Part shown: piece by piece, positions 1 to 5,929 of the stretch
How positions within the stretch are numbered: position 1 is the first letter of the stretch
Layout of the letters: the number at the start of each line of letters is the position of its first letter
Assembly: GCA_017620315.1 (NCBI GenBank)
Contig: JAFZQQ010000015.1
Span: 1-10,722, forward strand
Length of the DNA: 10,722 nt
Direction of reading: 5' to 3'
Source of the DNA: Oscillospiraceae bacterium
Lineage (GTDB): Bacteria > Bacillota > Clostridia > Oscillospirales > Oscillospiraceae
The notes under the pieces: model-generated
What the model was told of the DNA's origin: nothing
What the model saw: the letters and a program-made list of their open reading frames with translations, nothing else
Databases searched by the model: none
Translations under genes and position numbers: made by a program

Positions 1-1
1 C

Positions 2-64
2 AGCGTCAAGCGCCGCAAGAAGAGCGAGGCCGCGCGCAAAAATCGCAACAAGCGTTTCTATTGA
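2..64 (+). CDS. rpsU: 30S ribosomal protein S21, C-terminal end (partial)
   Basis: Only the last 20 codons and the TGA stop lie in the window; the start is off the left edge. The visible residues read SVKRRKKSEAARKNRNKRFY, which matches the very basic C-terminal tail of S21, where a KPSVKRKKKSEAARK-type ending is typical. S21 is a small protein of the 30S subunit that assists translation initiation and contacts 16S rRNA. The reading frame ends ten bases before an intrinsic terminator and 55 bases before yqeG. The call rests on a short but characteristic tail; no other family is a good alternative. Confidence 0.85.
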   Translation, partial: SVKRRKKSEAARKNRNKRFY

Positions 65-73
65 TCTTTTTGC

Positions 74-106
74 AAAAAAGAGGATGCCGTCGGCATCCTC
101 TTTTTT
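74..106 (+). terminator. Intrinsic terminator after rpsU
   Basis: A perfect GC-rich stem (GAGGATGCC at 80-88 with GGCATCCTC at 92-100) closes on a 3-base loop. It is preceded by six A and followed by six T at 101-106. Downstream, the ribosome binding site of yqeG begins almost directly at the end of the T-run. The A-run also makes it a possible terminator in the reverse direction. Confidence 0.9.
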
Positions 107-119
107 GGAGAGGTGAAAA

Positions 120-632
120 ATGCCCTTTTCTTTTAAGCCGGATCACGTTTTCGACGATTACAGCTCCGTGACGCCGGAGCTTCTGCGAAGCATGGGCGTA
201 AAGCTTTTGCTCACAGACCTGGACTATACGCTTGCGCCGAAGCGGCAGAGCGAACCGGACGAAGCCCTGCTCAAATGGACAGCTCAGTTGAAGGAAAGCG
301 GGATAGCGCTCGCGATACTCTCTAACAACCGCAGCAGCGAGAGGGTGGAGCGTTTTTGCTCGGGACTGGGCATTTTCTATGTCGGACACGCAGGCAAGCC
401 CTCTGTGAGAGGTTTTACCGAGGCTATGCGCCGCTGCGGTGTAACTGCTGCCGAAACGGCGATGCTCGGAGATAAGCTGTTGACCGATACGCTCGGGGCG
501 AAACGCAGTGGGATACTGATGCTTATGGTTGAGCCGAAGGGCGGGCCGGTCGGCGCATGGAACCGCATTCTTCACGCTCTGCAGGAGCCTTTCAAACGTG
601 TTTCGGGCCACGATGCGAGAAGCCGAAAATAA
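120..632 (+). CDS. yqeG: YqeG-family HAD-IIIA phosphatase
   Basis: This 170-residue protein carries the haloacid dehalogenase phosphatase motifs in order. Motif I is DLDYT at 33-37, with D33 as the expected nucleophile and D35 as the general acid. Motif II is SNN at 68-70, the motif III lysine is in GKP at 92-94, and motif IV is GDKLLTD at 117-123. Length and motif spacing fit the YqeG family of Firmicutes (B. subtilis YqeG), cytosolic HAD subclass IIIA enzymes; the substrate is not established to my knowledge, though relatives act on phosphatidylglycerophosphate or other small phosphates. The ATG follows a GGAGAGGTG ribosome binding site at 107-115. It lies just behind rpsU and its terminator with no promoter that I can see in between, so it may be expressed by read-through. 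Basic residues end the protein (SRK). Confidence 0.88.
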   Translation: MPFSFKPDHVFDDYSSVTPELLRSMGVKLLLTDLDYTLAPKRQSEPDEALLKWTAQLKESGIALAILSNNRSSERVERFCSGLGIFYVGHAGKPSVRGFTEAMRRCGVTAAETAMLGDKLLTDTLGAKRSGILMLMVEPKGGPVGAWNRILHALQEPFKRVSGHDARSRK

Positions 633-638
633 GCCGCG

Positions 639-670
639 GCATTTTTCTTCTTATAATTGGAAGAAAATGC
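639..670. repeat. AT-rich inverted repeat between yqeG and efp
   Basis: GCATTTTTCTTC at 639-650 pairs with GAAGAAAATGC at 660-670, leaving one bulged T and a 9-base loop. It starts seven bases after the yqeG stop and ends at the base before the -35 of the efp promoter. There is no U-run after it on the + strand, so it is at best a weak terminator; it could equally be a binding site or mRNA 3'-end hairpin. Confidence 0.5.
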
Positions 671-699
671 TTGCAATGGAAAGGGATATAGGGTAAAAT
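671..699 (+). promoter_or_regulatory. SigA-type promoter of efp
   Basis: TTGCAA at 671-676 and TAAAAT at 694-699 are separated by exactly 17 bases. Transcription would start near 706 and give a leader of about 70 bases before the efp start. No better -35/-10 pair is visible in the 145-base gap after yqeG. Confidence 0.6.
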
Positions 700-733
700 A
701 CTAAAGGTTAAAAACCGCTTAAATGTCAGATTA

Positions 734-757
734 GAGGAAGTCGCCGCAGATTTCCTC
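734..757 (+). other. Small hairpin in the efp 5' leader
   Basis: GAGGAA at 734-739 pairs with TTCCTC at 752-757 around a 12-base loop. It lies inside the predicted leader, seven bases before the AGGAGGA ribosome binding site at 764-770. The left arm itself resembles a Shine-Dalgarno sequence, so the right arm could in principle pair with the real binding site instead. This is modest evidence for structure only. Confidence 0.3.
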
Positions 758-777
758 GGGATTAGGAGGAATACAAT

Positions 778-1344
778 ATGGCAACCATTACTGCCGGCGA
801 TTTCCGCAACGGCAAAACCTTTGAGATGGACGGAAAGGTCTATCAGGTAGTTGAATTCCAGCATGTCAAGCCCGGAAAGGGCGCCGCGTTTGTGCGCACC
901 AAGATGAGAAACGTCATCACCGGCGGCGTTACCGAGACCAGCTTCAACCCGACCGCGAAGTTTGAAGAGGCGACCATCGACCGCAGGGACATGGAGTACA
1001 CCTATGCCGACGGAGATCTCTATCACTTCATGGATCAGGAGACCTATGACGACGTGCCGCTCAACAAGGAGCTTCTCGGTGACGCTTTCCGCTTTGTCAC
1101 CGAGAACACGGTTTGCAAGGTTTTGAGCTACAAGGGCAATGTGTTCGGCATTGAGTGCCCGAACTTCATGGATCTTGTGGTCACCAAGACCGAGCCCGGC
1201 CTTGCCGGCAATACCGCAACCAACACGCTCAAGCCCGACACTGTCGAGACCGGCGCCGAGGTCAAGGTACCTCTGTTCATCAACGAGGGCGACAAGATCC
1301 AGATCGATACCCGCACGGGCGAGTATATCGGCCGCGCAAAGTAA
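778..1344 (+). CDS. efp: Translation elongation factor P
   Basis: The 188-residue product is a full-length EF-P, which enters the ribosomal E site and promotes peptide bond formation at stalled polyproline stretches. The N-terminal KOW-like domain (about 1-64) contains the hallmark loop [12 protein letters not shown] at 29-40. K34 aligns with the lysine modified in E. coli and K32 of B. subtilis; which modification, if any, is used here cannot be told. Two OB-fold domains follow (about 66-128 and 131-188), and the end [11 protein letters not shown] is the family's usual C-terminus. The ATG follows AGGAGGA at 764-770 with seven bases spacing. It has its own promoter at 671-699. A small acidic zinc-ribbon gene follows after 94 bases with no strong terminator between, so the two are probably co-transcribed. 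Confidence 0.97.
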   Translation: MATITAGDFRNGKTFEMDGKVYQVVEFQHVKPGKGAAFVRTKMRNVITGGVTETSFNPTAKFEEATIDRRDMEYTYADGDLYHFMDQETYDDVPLNKELLGDAFRFVTENTVCKVLSYKGNVFGIECPNFMDLVVTKTEPGLAGNTATNTLKPDTVETGAEVKVPLFINEGDKIQIDTRTGEYIGRAK

Positions 1345-1375
1345 GCACAATAACAGTAAGAAAAACAGTAACGCA

Positions 1376-1408
1376 GGGGCTGCATTCGAGCGTATTGGAT
1401 GCAGCCTC
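1376..1408 (+). other. Hairpin between efp and the downstream gene
   Basis: GGGGCTGCAT at 1376-1385 pairs with ATGCAGCCTC at 1399-1408 (ten pairs, one of them G-U) around a 13-base loop. No U-run follows, so it is unlikely to be an efficient terminator. It could protect the efp mRNA 3' end or lower expression of the next gene, whose AAAGGAG ribosome binding site begins 17 bases later. Confidence 0.45.
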
Positions 1409-1438
1409 GGCATTACGCCGTGAGAAAGGAGTACAATC

Positions 1439-1846
1439 ATGGGTGTTTCTGAAAAAGTAGCATATCTCAAGGGACTTATGGAAGGGCTCAAGCTTGACGA
1501 GAGCTCCGACAACGGCAAGCTGTTCAAGGCCATCATCGACGTGCTCGACGAGATCGCGCTTGAGATCGAGGATCTTACCGACGAGGTTACAGAGGTCGGA
1601 GACGGACTTGACGTCATCAGCGACGACCTTGAGGATCTTGAGGAGATCGTCTATGAGACCTATGACGACTATGACGATGACTATGATGACGACGATGACG
1701 ACGAGCCTGTCTACGCCACGACCTGTCCCGAGTGCGAGGAGGAGATCTTCTTCGACGAGGATTACCTCGAAGACGGCGCGCTGACTTGCCCGAACTGCGG
1801 CGCAAAGCTCGAATTCGACGCCTCGGATCTCACGGACGAGGACTGA
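1439..1846 (+). CDS. Acidic coiled protein with C-terminal zinc ribbon (CD1247-type N-terminal domain)
   Basis: The 135-residue product has three parts. Residues 1-72 form a predicted helical region beginning VAYLKGLMEGLKLD at 7-20, which resembles the clostridial domain named after C. difficile CD1247 (my recollection of that family, not a search). Residues 73-89 are a run of Asp and Tyr. Residues 94-128 hold CPEC (C96, C99) and CPNC (C117, C120), a four-cysteine zinc-ribbon signature with 17 residues between pairs. The protein is extremely acidic, has no signal peptide or membrane segment, and should be cytosolic. The ATG follows AAAGGAG at 1425-1431. It sits behind efp, probably in the same transcript, and ends just before a strong palindromic terminator. 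The biochemical role is unknown; an RNA polymerase- or ribosome-associated factor is only a guess from the fold and context. Confidence 0.8.
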   Translation: MGVSEKVAYLKGLMEGLKLDESSDNGKLFKAIIDVLDEIALEIEDLTDEVTEVGDGLDVISDDLEDLEEIVYETYDDYDDDYDDDDDDEPVYATTCPECEEEIFFDEDYLEDGALTCPNCGAKLEFDASDLTDED

Positions 1847-1860
1847 ACAAAAAACTCAGA

Positions 1861-1904
1861 GCATAAAACAATACCGGAGCGGCCGCTCCGGTATTGTTTT
1901 ATGC
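1861..1904. terminator. Perfect 44-bp palindrome, bidirectional terminator
   Basis: Positions 1861-1882 and 1883-1904 are exact reverse complements. The centre GAGCGGCCGCTC contains a NotI-type octamer, the middle of each arm is GC-rich, and the outer parts are A-rich on one side (AAAACAAT) and T-rich on the other (ATTGTTTT). Because of the symmetry both strands offer a hairpin with a U-rich descending arm. It lies between the convergent ends of the zinc-ribbon gene (1846) and serA (1968), so it should stop transcription from both sides. The rest of the gap, 1905-1967, shows nothing I can name. Confidence 0.85.
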
Positions 1905-1967
1905 CTGTATAACTCACAAGTAATAGCCGTCGATCACCGCTTAGACCGTCGGACACGAAGCGTTTGC

Positions 1968-2876
1968 TTACTTAAAGCTGTCGATTATCTCGACGACCTC
2001 GGCGCCGATGCGCTTTTGCGCCTCAACGGTCTGCGCGCCGATGTGCGGCGTGCAGGATACCATCGGGTGAGAGTAAAGCGCATGGTTCTTAGAGGGCTCC
2101 TCCGCCCAGACGTCAAGACCCGCAGCGCGGACCTTGCCGCTTTCTAAAGCCGCGAGCAGAGCGGCCTCGTCAACATTGCCGCCGCGCGAGGTGTTGATGA
2201 TGCACACGCCGTCCTTCATCTTGGAGATGGTGTCGGCGTTGACCAAAGGCCCGCCGGGAAGCGCGGGAGCGTGCAGAGAGATGAAATCGGACTTTTTGAG
2301 CAGCTCGTCAAGCGTGACGTAGGGGATTCCGGTCGCCTCGTCCGCGCCGGAGGTACGGGAGGAACGGGTGGCGATAACATCCATGCCGATCGCCTTTGCC
2401 ATTACGCCGAGATGCGCACCGATGCGCCCAAAGCCGACAATGCCGAGTGTCTTGCCCAGAAGCTCGATGCCCTTGGCATAGGACTTCTTTTCCCAGAGAT
2501 CGGCACGCATGGTGCTGCCCGCAACGGAGATATAGCGCGCGCAGGCGAACATATGGGCCATGGCACATTCGGCAACAGACTGGCTGGAGGCGTTTGGCGT
2601 GTTGCGAACGGTGATGCCGTTCTCCTCGGCATACTTGACGTCTATGTTGTCAACGCCGACGCCGCCGCGGATAATGAGCTTGAGCTTTCCGCCCTTTGCT
2701 TCATCAATATGATTTGCGCGCACCTTGGTCTTTGAACGAACGACAACCGCGTCAAAATCACGCAGAGCCTTTCCGAGTTCCTCGGGCTCATAGAACTGTT
2801 CGACTACATCGTGGCCATGCTCCCTGAGCTTGGCGAGCGCGCCCTTGTCCATTCCGTCAGTAACAAGAATCCTCAT
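1968..2876 (-). CDS. serA: D-3-phosphoglycerate dehydrogenase, short form without ACT domain
   Basis: This 302-residue D-2-hydroxyacid dehydrogenase oxidises 3-phosphoglycerate to 3-phosphohydroxypyruvate, the first step of serine synthesis. The Rossmann motif is GFGRIG at 148-153. The catalytic triad is visible as R231 (in TSRGG), E260 (in WAEEP) and H278 (in PHIGA), and the substrate-side loop is IIRGGVGVDNID at 68-79. The protein ends directly after the catalytic domains, so the C-terminal ACT domain that gives serine feedback in many SerA proteins is missing. After the second Rossmann strand the sequence reads IATRSSRTS (168-176), without the Asp that usually fixes NAD; this could indicate NADP use. 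The ATG lies 14 bases after the serC stop, with an AAAGGAGA ribosome binding site overlapping that stop. A related 2-hydroxyacid reductase is the alternative, but the serC neighbour argues for SerA. Confidence 0.93.
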   Translation of the reverse strand: MRILVTDGMDKGALAKLREHGHDVVEQFYEPEELGKALRDFDAVVVRSKTKVRANHIDEAKGGKLKLIIRGGVGVDNIDVKYAEENGITVRNTPNASSQSVAECAMAHMFACARYISVAGSTMRADLWEKKSYAKGIELLGKTLGIVGFGRIGAHLGVMAKAIGMDVIATRSSRTSGADEATGIPYVTLDELLKKSDFISLHAPALPGGPLVNADTISKMKDGVCIINTSRGGNVDEAALLAALESGKVRAAGLDVWAEEPSKNHALYSHPMVSCTPHIGAQTVEAQKRIGAEVVEIIDSFK

Positions 2877-2890
2877 TTATCCCGTCTCCT

Positions 2891-3979
2891 TTACTTGTGC
2901 TCGGCCTCAAATTTCTTGAGGAAATCGACCAGCGCCTCAACGCCCTCCTTGGGCATGGCGTTATAAATGGAAGCGCGCAGACCGCCGACGCTCTTGTGAC
3001 CCTTGAGGTTGTCGTAGCCCGCAGCCTTGGTAGCCTTGACGACCTCGGCGTCGAGCTCAGCGCTCTCGGTGACGAAGGGGACGTTCATCAGGCTGCGGAC
3101 TTCGGGAACGACGGTGCCCTTGAACATTTTCGAGGAATCGAGGAAATCGTAAAGGACCTTTGCCTTCTCGACGTTGCGGCGATGCATTTCCTCCAGGCCG
3201 CCGATGCTCTTGAGATACTTGAAGACCTTGCCGCAGCAGTAGATATCCCAGCAGTTGGGGGTGTTGTACATCGAGCCGTTGTTGGCATGGGTGTCATAGC
3301 GCATATAGATCGGCATCTTGGGGTCAAGATCCTCGCGGATGAGATCCTCGCGGATGATGACGATGCTCATTCCGGCGGGACCGACGTTTTTCTGGACGCC
3401 CGCGTAGATAAGACCGTAGTCCTTGACATTGCAGGGCTTGGAGAGGAACATGGAGCTCTGGTCGGAGACCAGAACATGACCCTTGGTGTTGGGCAGCTTC
3501 TGCCAGGTGACACCATGGATGGTCTCATTCTCGCAGATATAGACATAATCGGTGTCGTCGGGAATGTCCAGATCGGAGCAGTCGGGGATATAGCTGTAGT
3601 TCTTATCCTTGCTGCTGGCGGCGACGATGACTTCACCATACTTCTTCGCCTCGGCAATAGCCTTCTTGGACCAGGCGCCGGTTTCGATATAGACCGCCTT
3701 GCCGTTCTTCATCAGGTTCCAGGGGATAGCCGCAAACTGCAGCGTGGCGCCGCCCTGAATGAAAAGCACCTTGTAGTGGTCGGGAATGCCCATGATCTCA
3801 CGGAGATCTGCCTCCGCCTCGTCGACGATCTTCTGGAAGACGGCAGAGCGGTGCGACATCTCCATGACGCACATGCCGCTGCCCTGATAGTTCATCATCT
3901 CATCACGGATCTCTTCCAGAACAGGCTCGGGCATCATGGCGGGGCCGGCGGAGAAGTTATAAACGCGATCGTATTTCAT
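2891..3979 (-). CDS. serC: Phosphoserine aminotransferase
   Basis: The 362-residue product is a full-length class V aminotransferase that converts 3-phosphohydroxypyruvate and glutamate to phosphoserine and 2-oxoglutarate. The N-terminus YNFSAGPAMMPEPV (7-20) is the SerC signature. R44 in MSHRS and the QGGATLQF segment at 75-82 belong to substrate and phosphate binding. D173 in VSDQSS should contact the pyridine ring, and K197 in AGVQKNVGP is the lysine that binds pyridoxal phosphate. The C-terminal part with GGLRASIYNAMP is also typical. The ATG has an AAGGAGG ribosome binding site (complement of 3989-3995) ten bases upstream. It is the first gene of a serC-serA operon; the phosphatase SerB needed to finish serine is not in the window. 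Promoter and leader are short, leaving no room for a T-box. Confidence 0.97.
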   Translation of the reverse strand: MKYDRVYNFSAGPAMMPEPVLEEIRDEMMNYQGSGMCVMEMSHRSAVFQKIVDEAEADLREIMGIPDHYKVLFIQGGATLQFAAIPWNLMKNGKAVYIETGAWSKKAIAEAKKYGEVIVAASSKDKNYSYIPDCSDLDIPDDTDYVYICENETIHGVTWQKLPNTKGHVLVSDQSSMFLSKPCNVKDYGLIYAGVQKNVGPAGMSIVIIREDLIREDLDPKMPIYMRYDTHANNGSMYNTPNCWDIYCCGKVFKYLKSIGGLEEMHRRNVEKAKVLYDFLDSSKMFKGTVVPEVRSLMNVPFVTESAELDAEVVKATKAAGYDNLKGHKSVGGLRASIYNAMPKEGVEALVDFLKKFEAEHK

Positions 3980-4013
3980 TGCAGGGTTCCTCCTTCAAAA
4001 TAATTGCAGAAAA

Positions 4014-4042
4014 AGTATAGTACAGTTTCAACAAAAAGACAA
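4014..4042 (-). promoter_or_regulatory. Candidate promoter of serC-serA
   Basis: Read on the minus strand, TTGTCT (4042-4037) and TATACT (4019-4014) are 17 bases apart. Transcription would begin near 4006, giving a leader of only about 27 bases. A second, poorer pair lies slightly upstream, so the exact promoter is uncertain. Confidence 0.5.
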
Positions 4043-4096
4043 GAGCGAATAATAGGATTTTCTTCAAACCGGACAAATTGTTTATAATGACACCTA

Positions 4097-4114
4097 TTAC
4101 TTTTTTTAAAGTAA
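4097..4114. repeat. AT-rich inverted repeat in the serC/E2-like divergent gap
   Basis: TTACTTT at 4097-4103 and AAAGTAA at 4108-4114 form seven perfect pairs around a TTTT loop. It lies between the serC promoter and the promoter of the gene at 4213, directly upstream of the latter's -35. A shorter symmetric site, ATTGT-T-ACAAT, lies at 4128-4138 inside that promoter's spacer. Either could be an operator; nothing identifies the binding protein. Confidence 0.4.
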
Positions 4115-4120
4115 AATCGG

Positions 4121-4149
4121 TTGAATAATTGTTACAATGATAGTAAAAT
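4121..4149 (+). promoter_or_regulatory. Candidate promoter of the E2-like gene
   Basis: TTGAAT at 4121-4126 and TAAAAT at 4144-4149 are 17 bases apart, placing the start of transcription near 4156, just before the AAAGGAAG ribosome binding site at 4177-4184. A perfect TATAAT also occurs at 4083-4088, but its -35 region is poor. Confidence 0.5.
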
Positions 4150-4212
4150 AATGATGTTGCACTATGAAAAATAACCAAAGGAAGTGATTTTATCAGATCT
4201 GACGGAAAGCGC

Positions 4213-5076
4213 GTGAAGGACGAGAGCGCGATCGTCCTTGCAACGCCGTATATCATGCCGCACCGTTACGACGCACAGAACATGATAACCGAGTATGCCG
4301 ACATGGATATACTGCGCAAATACATAAACGGGAAGCGCGAGGAGGGGCACCGTATCACATATATGGCGTTGGTGCTCGCTGCGTATTACAAGGCTTATCT
4401 TGAAAATCCAAAGATTAACCGATTTGTGATGAACAAGCACATTTATCAGCGCAGCCACTTCTGTGTGAGCTTTGTTATGCTCAAAAAGCGCGCGGACGGC
4501 ACGCCGGACGAGGCGCTGCTAAAGGTCTATATGGAACCGGACGACACCATTTTTTCGATCCAGAAGAAGGTCGAGAGCATCATTGCCGAAAATGCCGACG
4601 CGCTGCAGGAGAACGGTACGGATAAATTTGCAAACGCCGTGTTCACCGTGCCGCTTCTGCCCAATATAGTCGTGGGACTGGCAAAGCTTTTGGACCGCTA
4701 CGGCATACTGCCGAAAAAGATAATAGAGATCAGCCCCTTCCATACGAGCCTGTTTATCACGAACCTTGCCAGCATTAACACGGAGCATATCTTCCACCAT
4801 GCCTATGAATTTGGAACGACGAGCGTGTTCATGTGCATGGGCAAGCCTGTGATGGACTATATACACGGAGACTACAAAAAGAAGCTCATCCCGCTTTCCT
4901 GCGTTATGGACGAGCGTATATGCGGCGGCGTGGAGTACGCGCAGTTCTGGTCGAGCTTCAACCGTTATCTGAAGCACCCGGAGCTCACAGAGCAGCCTGG
5001 CCCGGGGAAGGGCAAGACTGAGGACAAAGACGAAAGCGAAGCAGAGAATATAGAAAGCACAAAGGACGCGGAGTGA
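4213..5076 (+). CDS. Stand-alone protein with 2-oxoacid dehydrogenase E2-like acyltransferase fold, degenerate active site
   Basis: From the GTG at 4213 the product has 287 residues. The family call (chloramphenicol acetyltransferase / E2 catalytic fold) rests on the segment SPFHTSLFITNLASI at 174-188, the FGTTSVFMCMGKP stretch at 200-212 and VMDERICGG at 231-239, which sits where E2 enzymes have DHRxxDG. Here the catalytic His is Glu (E234) and the conserved Asp is Gly (G238), so ordinary acyl transfer is doubtful. There is no lipoyl or subunit-binding domain and no E1/E3 neighbour. Residues 258-287 are a charged, low-complexity tail. The start is unsure: a good AAAGGAAG site (4177-4184) fits an in-frame ATC at 4192, seven residues upstream, whereas GTG 4213 has only a weak GGAAAG. 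It is transcribed away from serC and converges on the DUF4230 gene. Substrate and role are unknown. Confidence 0.75.
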   Translation: MKDESAIVLATPYIMPHRYDAQNMITEYADMDILRKYINGKREEGHRITYMALVLAAYYKAYLENPKINRFVMNKHIYQRSHFCVSFVMLKKRADGTPDEALLKVYMEPDDTIFSIQKKVESIIAENADALQENGTDKFANAVFTVPLLPNIVVGLAKLLDRYGILPKKIIEISPFHTSLFITNLASINTEHIFHHAYEFGTTSVFMCMGKPVMDYIHGDYKKKLIPLSCVMDERICGGVEYAQFWSSFNRYLKHPELTEQPGPGKGKTEDKDESEAENIESTKDAE

Positions 5077-5094
5077 TGCTCCGCGCCCTTTGTG
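5058..5094. terminator. Hairpin at the end of the E2-like gene, possible shared terminator
   Basis: CACAAAGGACGCGGAG at 5058-5073 pairs with CTCCGCGCCCTTTGTG at 5079-5094, with one A/C mismatch and a 5-base loop that includes part of the TGA stop. The following bases are only moderately T-rich (ATCATATATGTATTATTT). It lies between convergent genes and may serve both, with weak U-tracts on either side. Confidence 0.55.
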
Positions 5095-5106
5095 ATCATA
5101 TATGTA

Positions 5107-5856
5107 TTATTTCCAGTTGATCTCGACCGTGTAATCCCCAAGATCGTAGCCGCTTTGCAAAAAGCTTCTTATCATCGACTCTGCGTTGCTGTTTGCGTTT
5201 GTGAGCAGCCCCTTTCTGATCGCCTTTCGTTCGGCGGAAACCTTGAGCTGTGAGTTTGACAGGTCGAAATCCCGTATGCTGATGGGGTTGAAAATGCTTG
5301 TTTTCTCGTCGTAAAGCTCAAAGCTGCCGTCGACAAATTCGTGGCTTGTGATTTTTGACCTCGGCAGCGTCACAGTGATCGTTTTCGTGTCGTTGTCCTT
5401 TTCAATCGCGACCTGCGTGAAGTCGATGCCTGCCTTGATGATGCCGTCATAGCTGTAGATGTAGCTGGACTTTGTGCCGGGAAGCGTTACGTTATAACCG
5501 AAAAGCGACGTCACCTGTGAGCTTTCAAAGGTGCCGACCTCAGTGTAGTTGTACTCCTGTGTCACCAGCTCACCGATGTTTTTAAGCCCATCCTGTATGA
5601 TCTCCGCAGAGATCTCTTTATGAACCTCTTTAGGCACGATGACCTCACGCTCAACAGGCACTTCAACGTATTCCACACGGTCTACCTCGTCGAGCCCGTT
5701 TTGATAGGCGGTCTCGACGTTATTCTGCATGATGCTGTACATGATGATAAGCCCGACCACAAGCAATACGATCACGCCTGCGAGAAAAACTATGAGTCTT
5801 GTGATCCTGGCGGGATTTTCTTTGCGTTCGTCAAGCTCCGGTTCGGTGTATTTCAT
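5107..5856 (-). CDS. Membrane-anchored DUF4230-domain protein
   Basis: The 249-residue product starts with a short charged cytosolic segment (1-18) and one strong membrane helix at about 19-43. The remaining 200 residues should lie outside the membrane. The outer domain has the features of the DUF4230 family: ELVTQEYNY at 96-104, SYIYSYDGIIKAGIDF at 131-146 and TITVTLPRSKI at 159-169, followed by an acidic segment SFELYDEKTSIFNPI at 178-192. Homologues are common in gut Firmicutes and Bacteroidetes; the function is not known to me. The ATG has a GGAGGTG ribosome binding site (complement of 5862-5868). It has its own strong promoter that abuts the stop codon of the FAD-Rieske gene upstream, with no terminator between, so some read-through is also possible. 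It ends near a hairpin shared with the convergent E2-like gene. Confidence 0.87.
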   Translation of the reverse strand: MKYTEPELDERKENPARITRLIVFLAGVIVLLVVGLIIMYSIMQNNVETAYQNGLDEVDRVEYVEVPVEREVIVPKEVHKEISAEIIQDGLKNIGELVTQEYNYTEVGTFESSQVTSLFGYNVTLPGTKSSYIYSYDGIIKAGIDFTQVAIEKDNDTKTITVTLPRSKITSHEFVDGSFELYDEKTSIFNPISIRDFDLSNSQLKVSAERKAIRKGLLTNANSNAESMIRSFLQSGYDLGDYTVEINWK

Positions 5857-5900
5857 TGACGCACCTCCGTTTGTGTGATTTTTATTGAGGCTTGCAACAT

Positions 5901-5929
5901 ATTATACGGGCAATCGGGCGGTACGTCAA
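5901..5929 (-). promoter_or_regulatory. SigA-type promoter of the DUF4230 gene
   Basis: Minus-strand TTGACG (5929-5924) and a perfect TATAAT (5906-5901) are exactly 17 bases apart. This is the best promoter in the window. The -35 begins at the base after the TAG stop of the FAD-Rieske gene. The leader before the DUF4230 start would be about 40 bases. Confidence 0.8.

Noticed and set aside
634..641. GCCGCGGC followed by T-rich sequence as a yqeG terminator
   Set aside because: The palindrome has no loop and cannot form a useful hairpin in RNA; the longer AT-rich stem at 639-670 overlaps it and pairs better.
592..1617. A 341-codon open frame on the minus strand opposite efp and the zinc-ribbon gene
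   Set aside because: It is antisense to the well-supported efp and zinc-ribbon genes, is low-complexity in its first part, and resembles no family; it results from biased codon use on the other strand.
2897..4003. A 368-codon open frame on the + strand opposite serC
   Set aside because: It mirrors serC over its whole length, and the serC protein has every expected catalytic residue; the antisense product has an aliphatic/Asp-rich composition typical of shadow frames.
3980..4042. T-box or other riboswitch leader upstream of serC
   Set aside because: The best promoter leaves a leader of about 27 bases, and no specifier stem, T-box sequence or terminator/antiterminator pair is visible.
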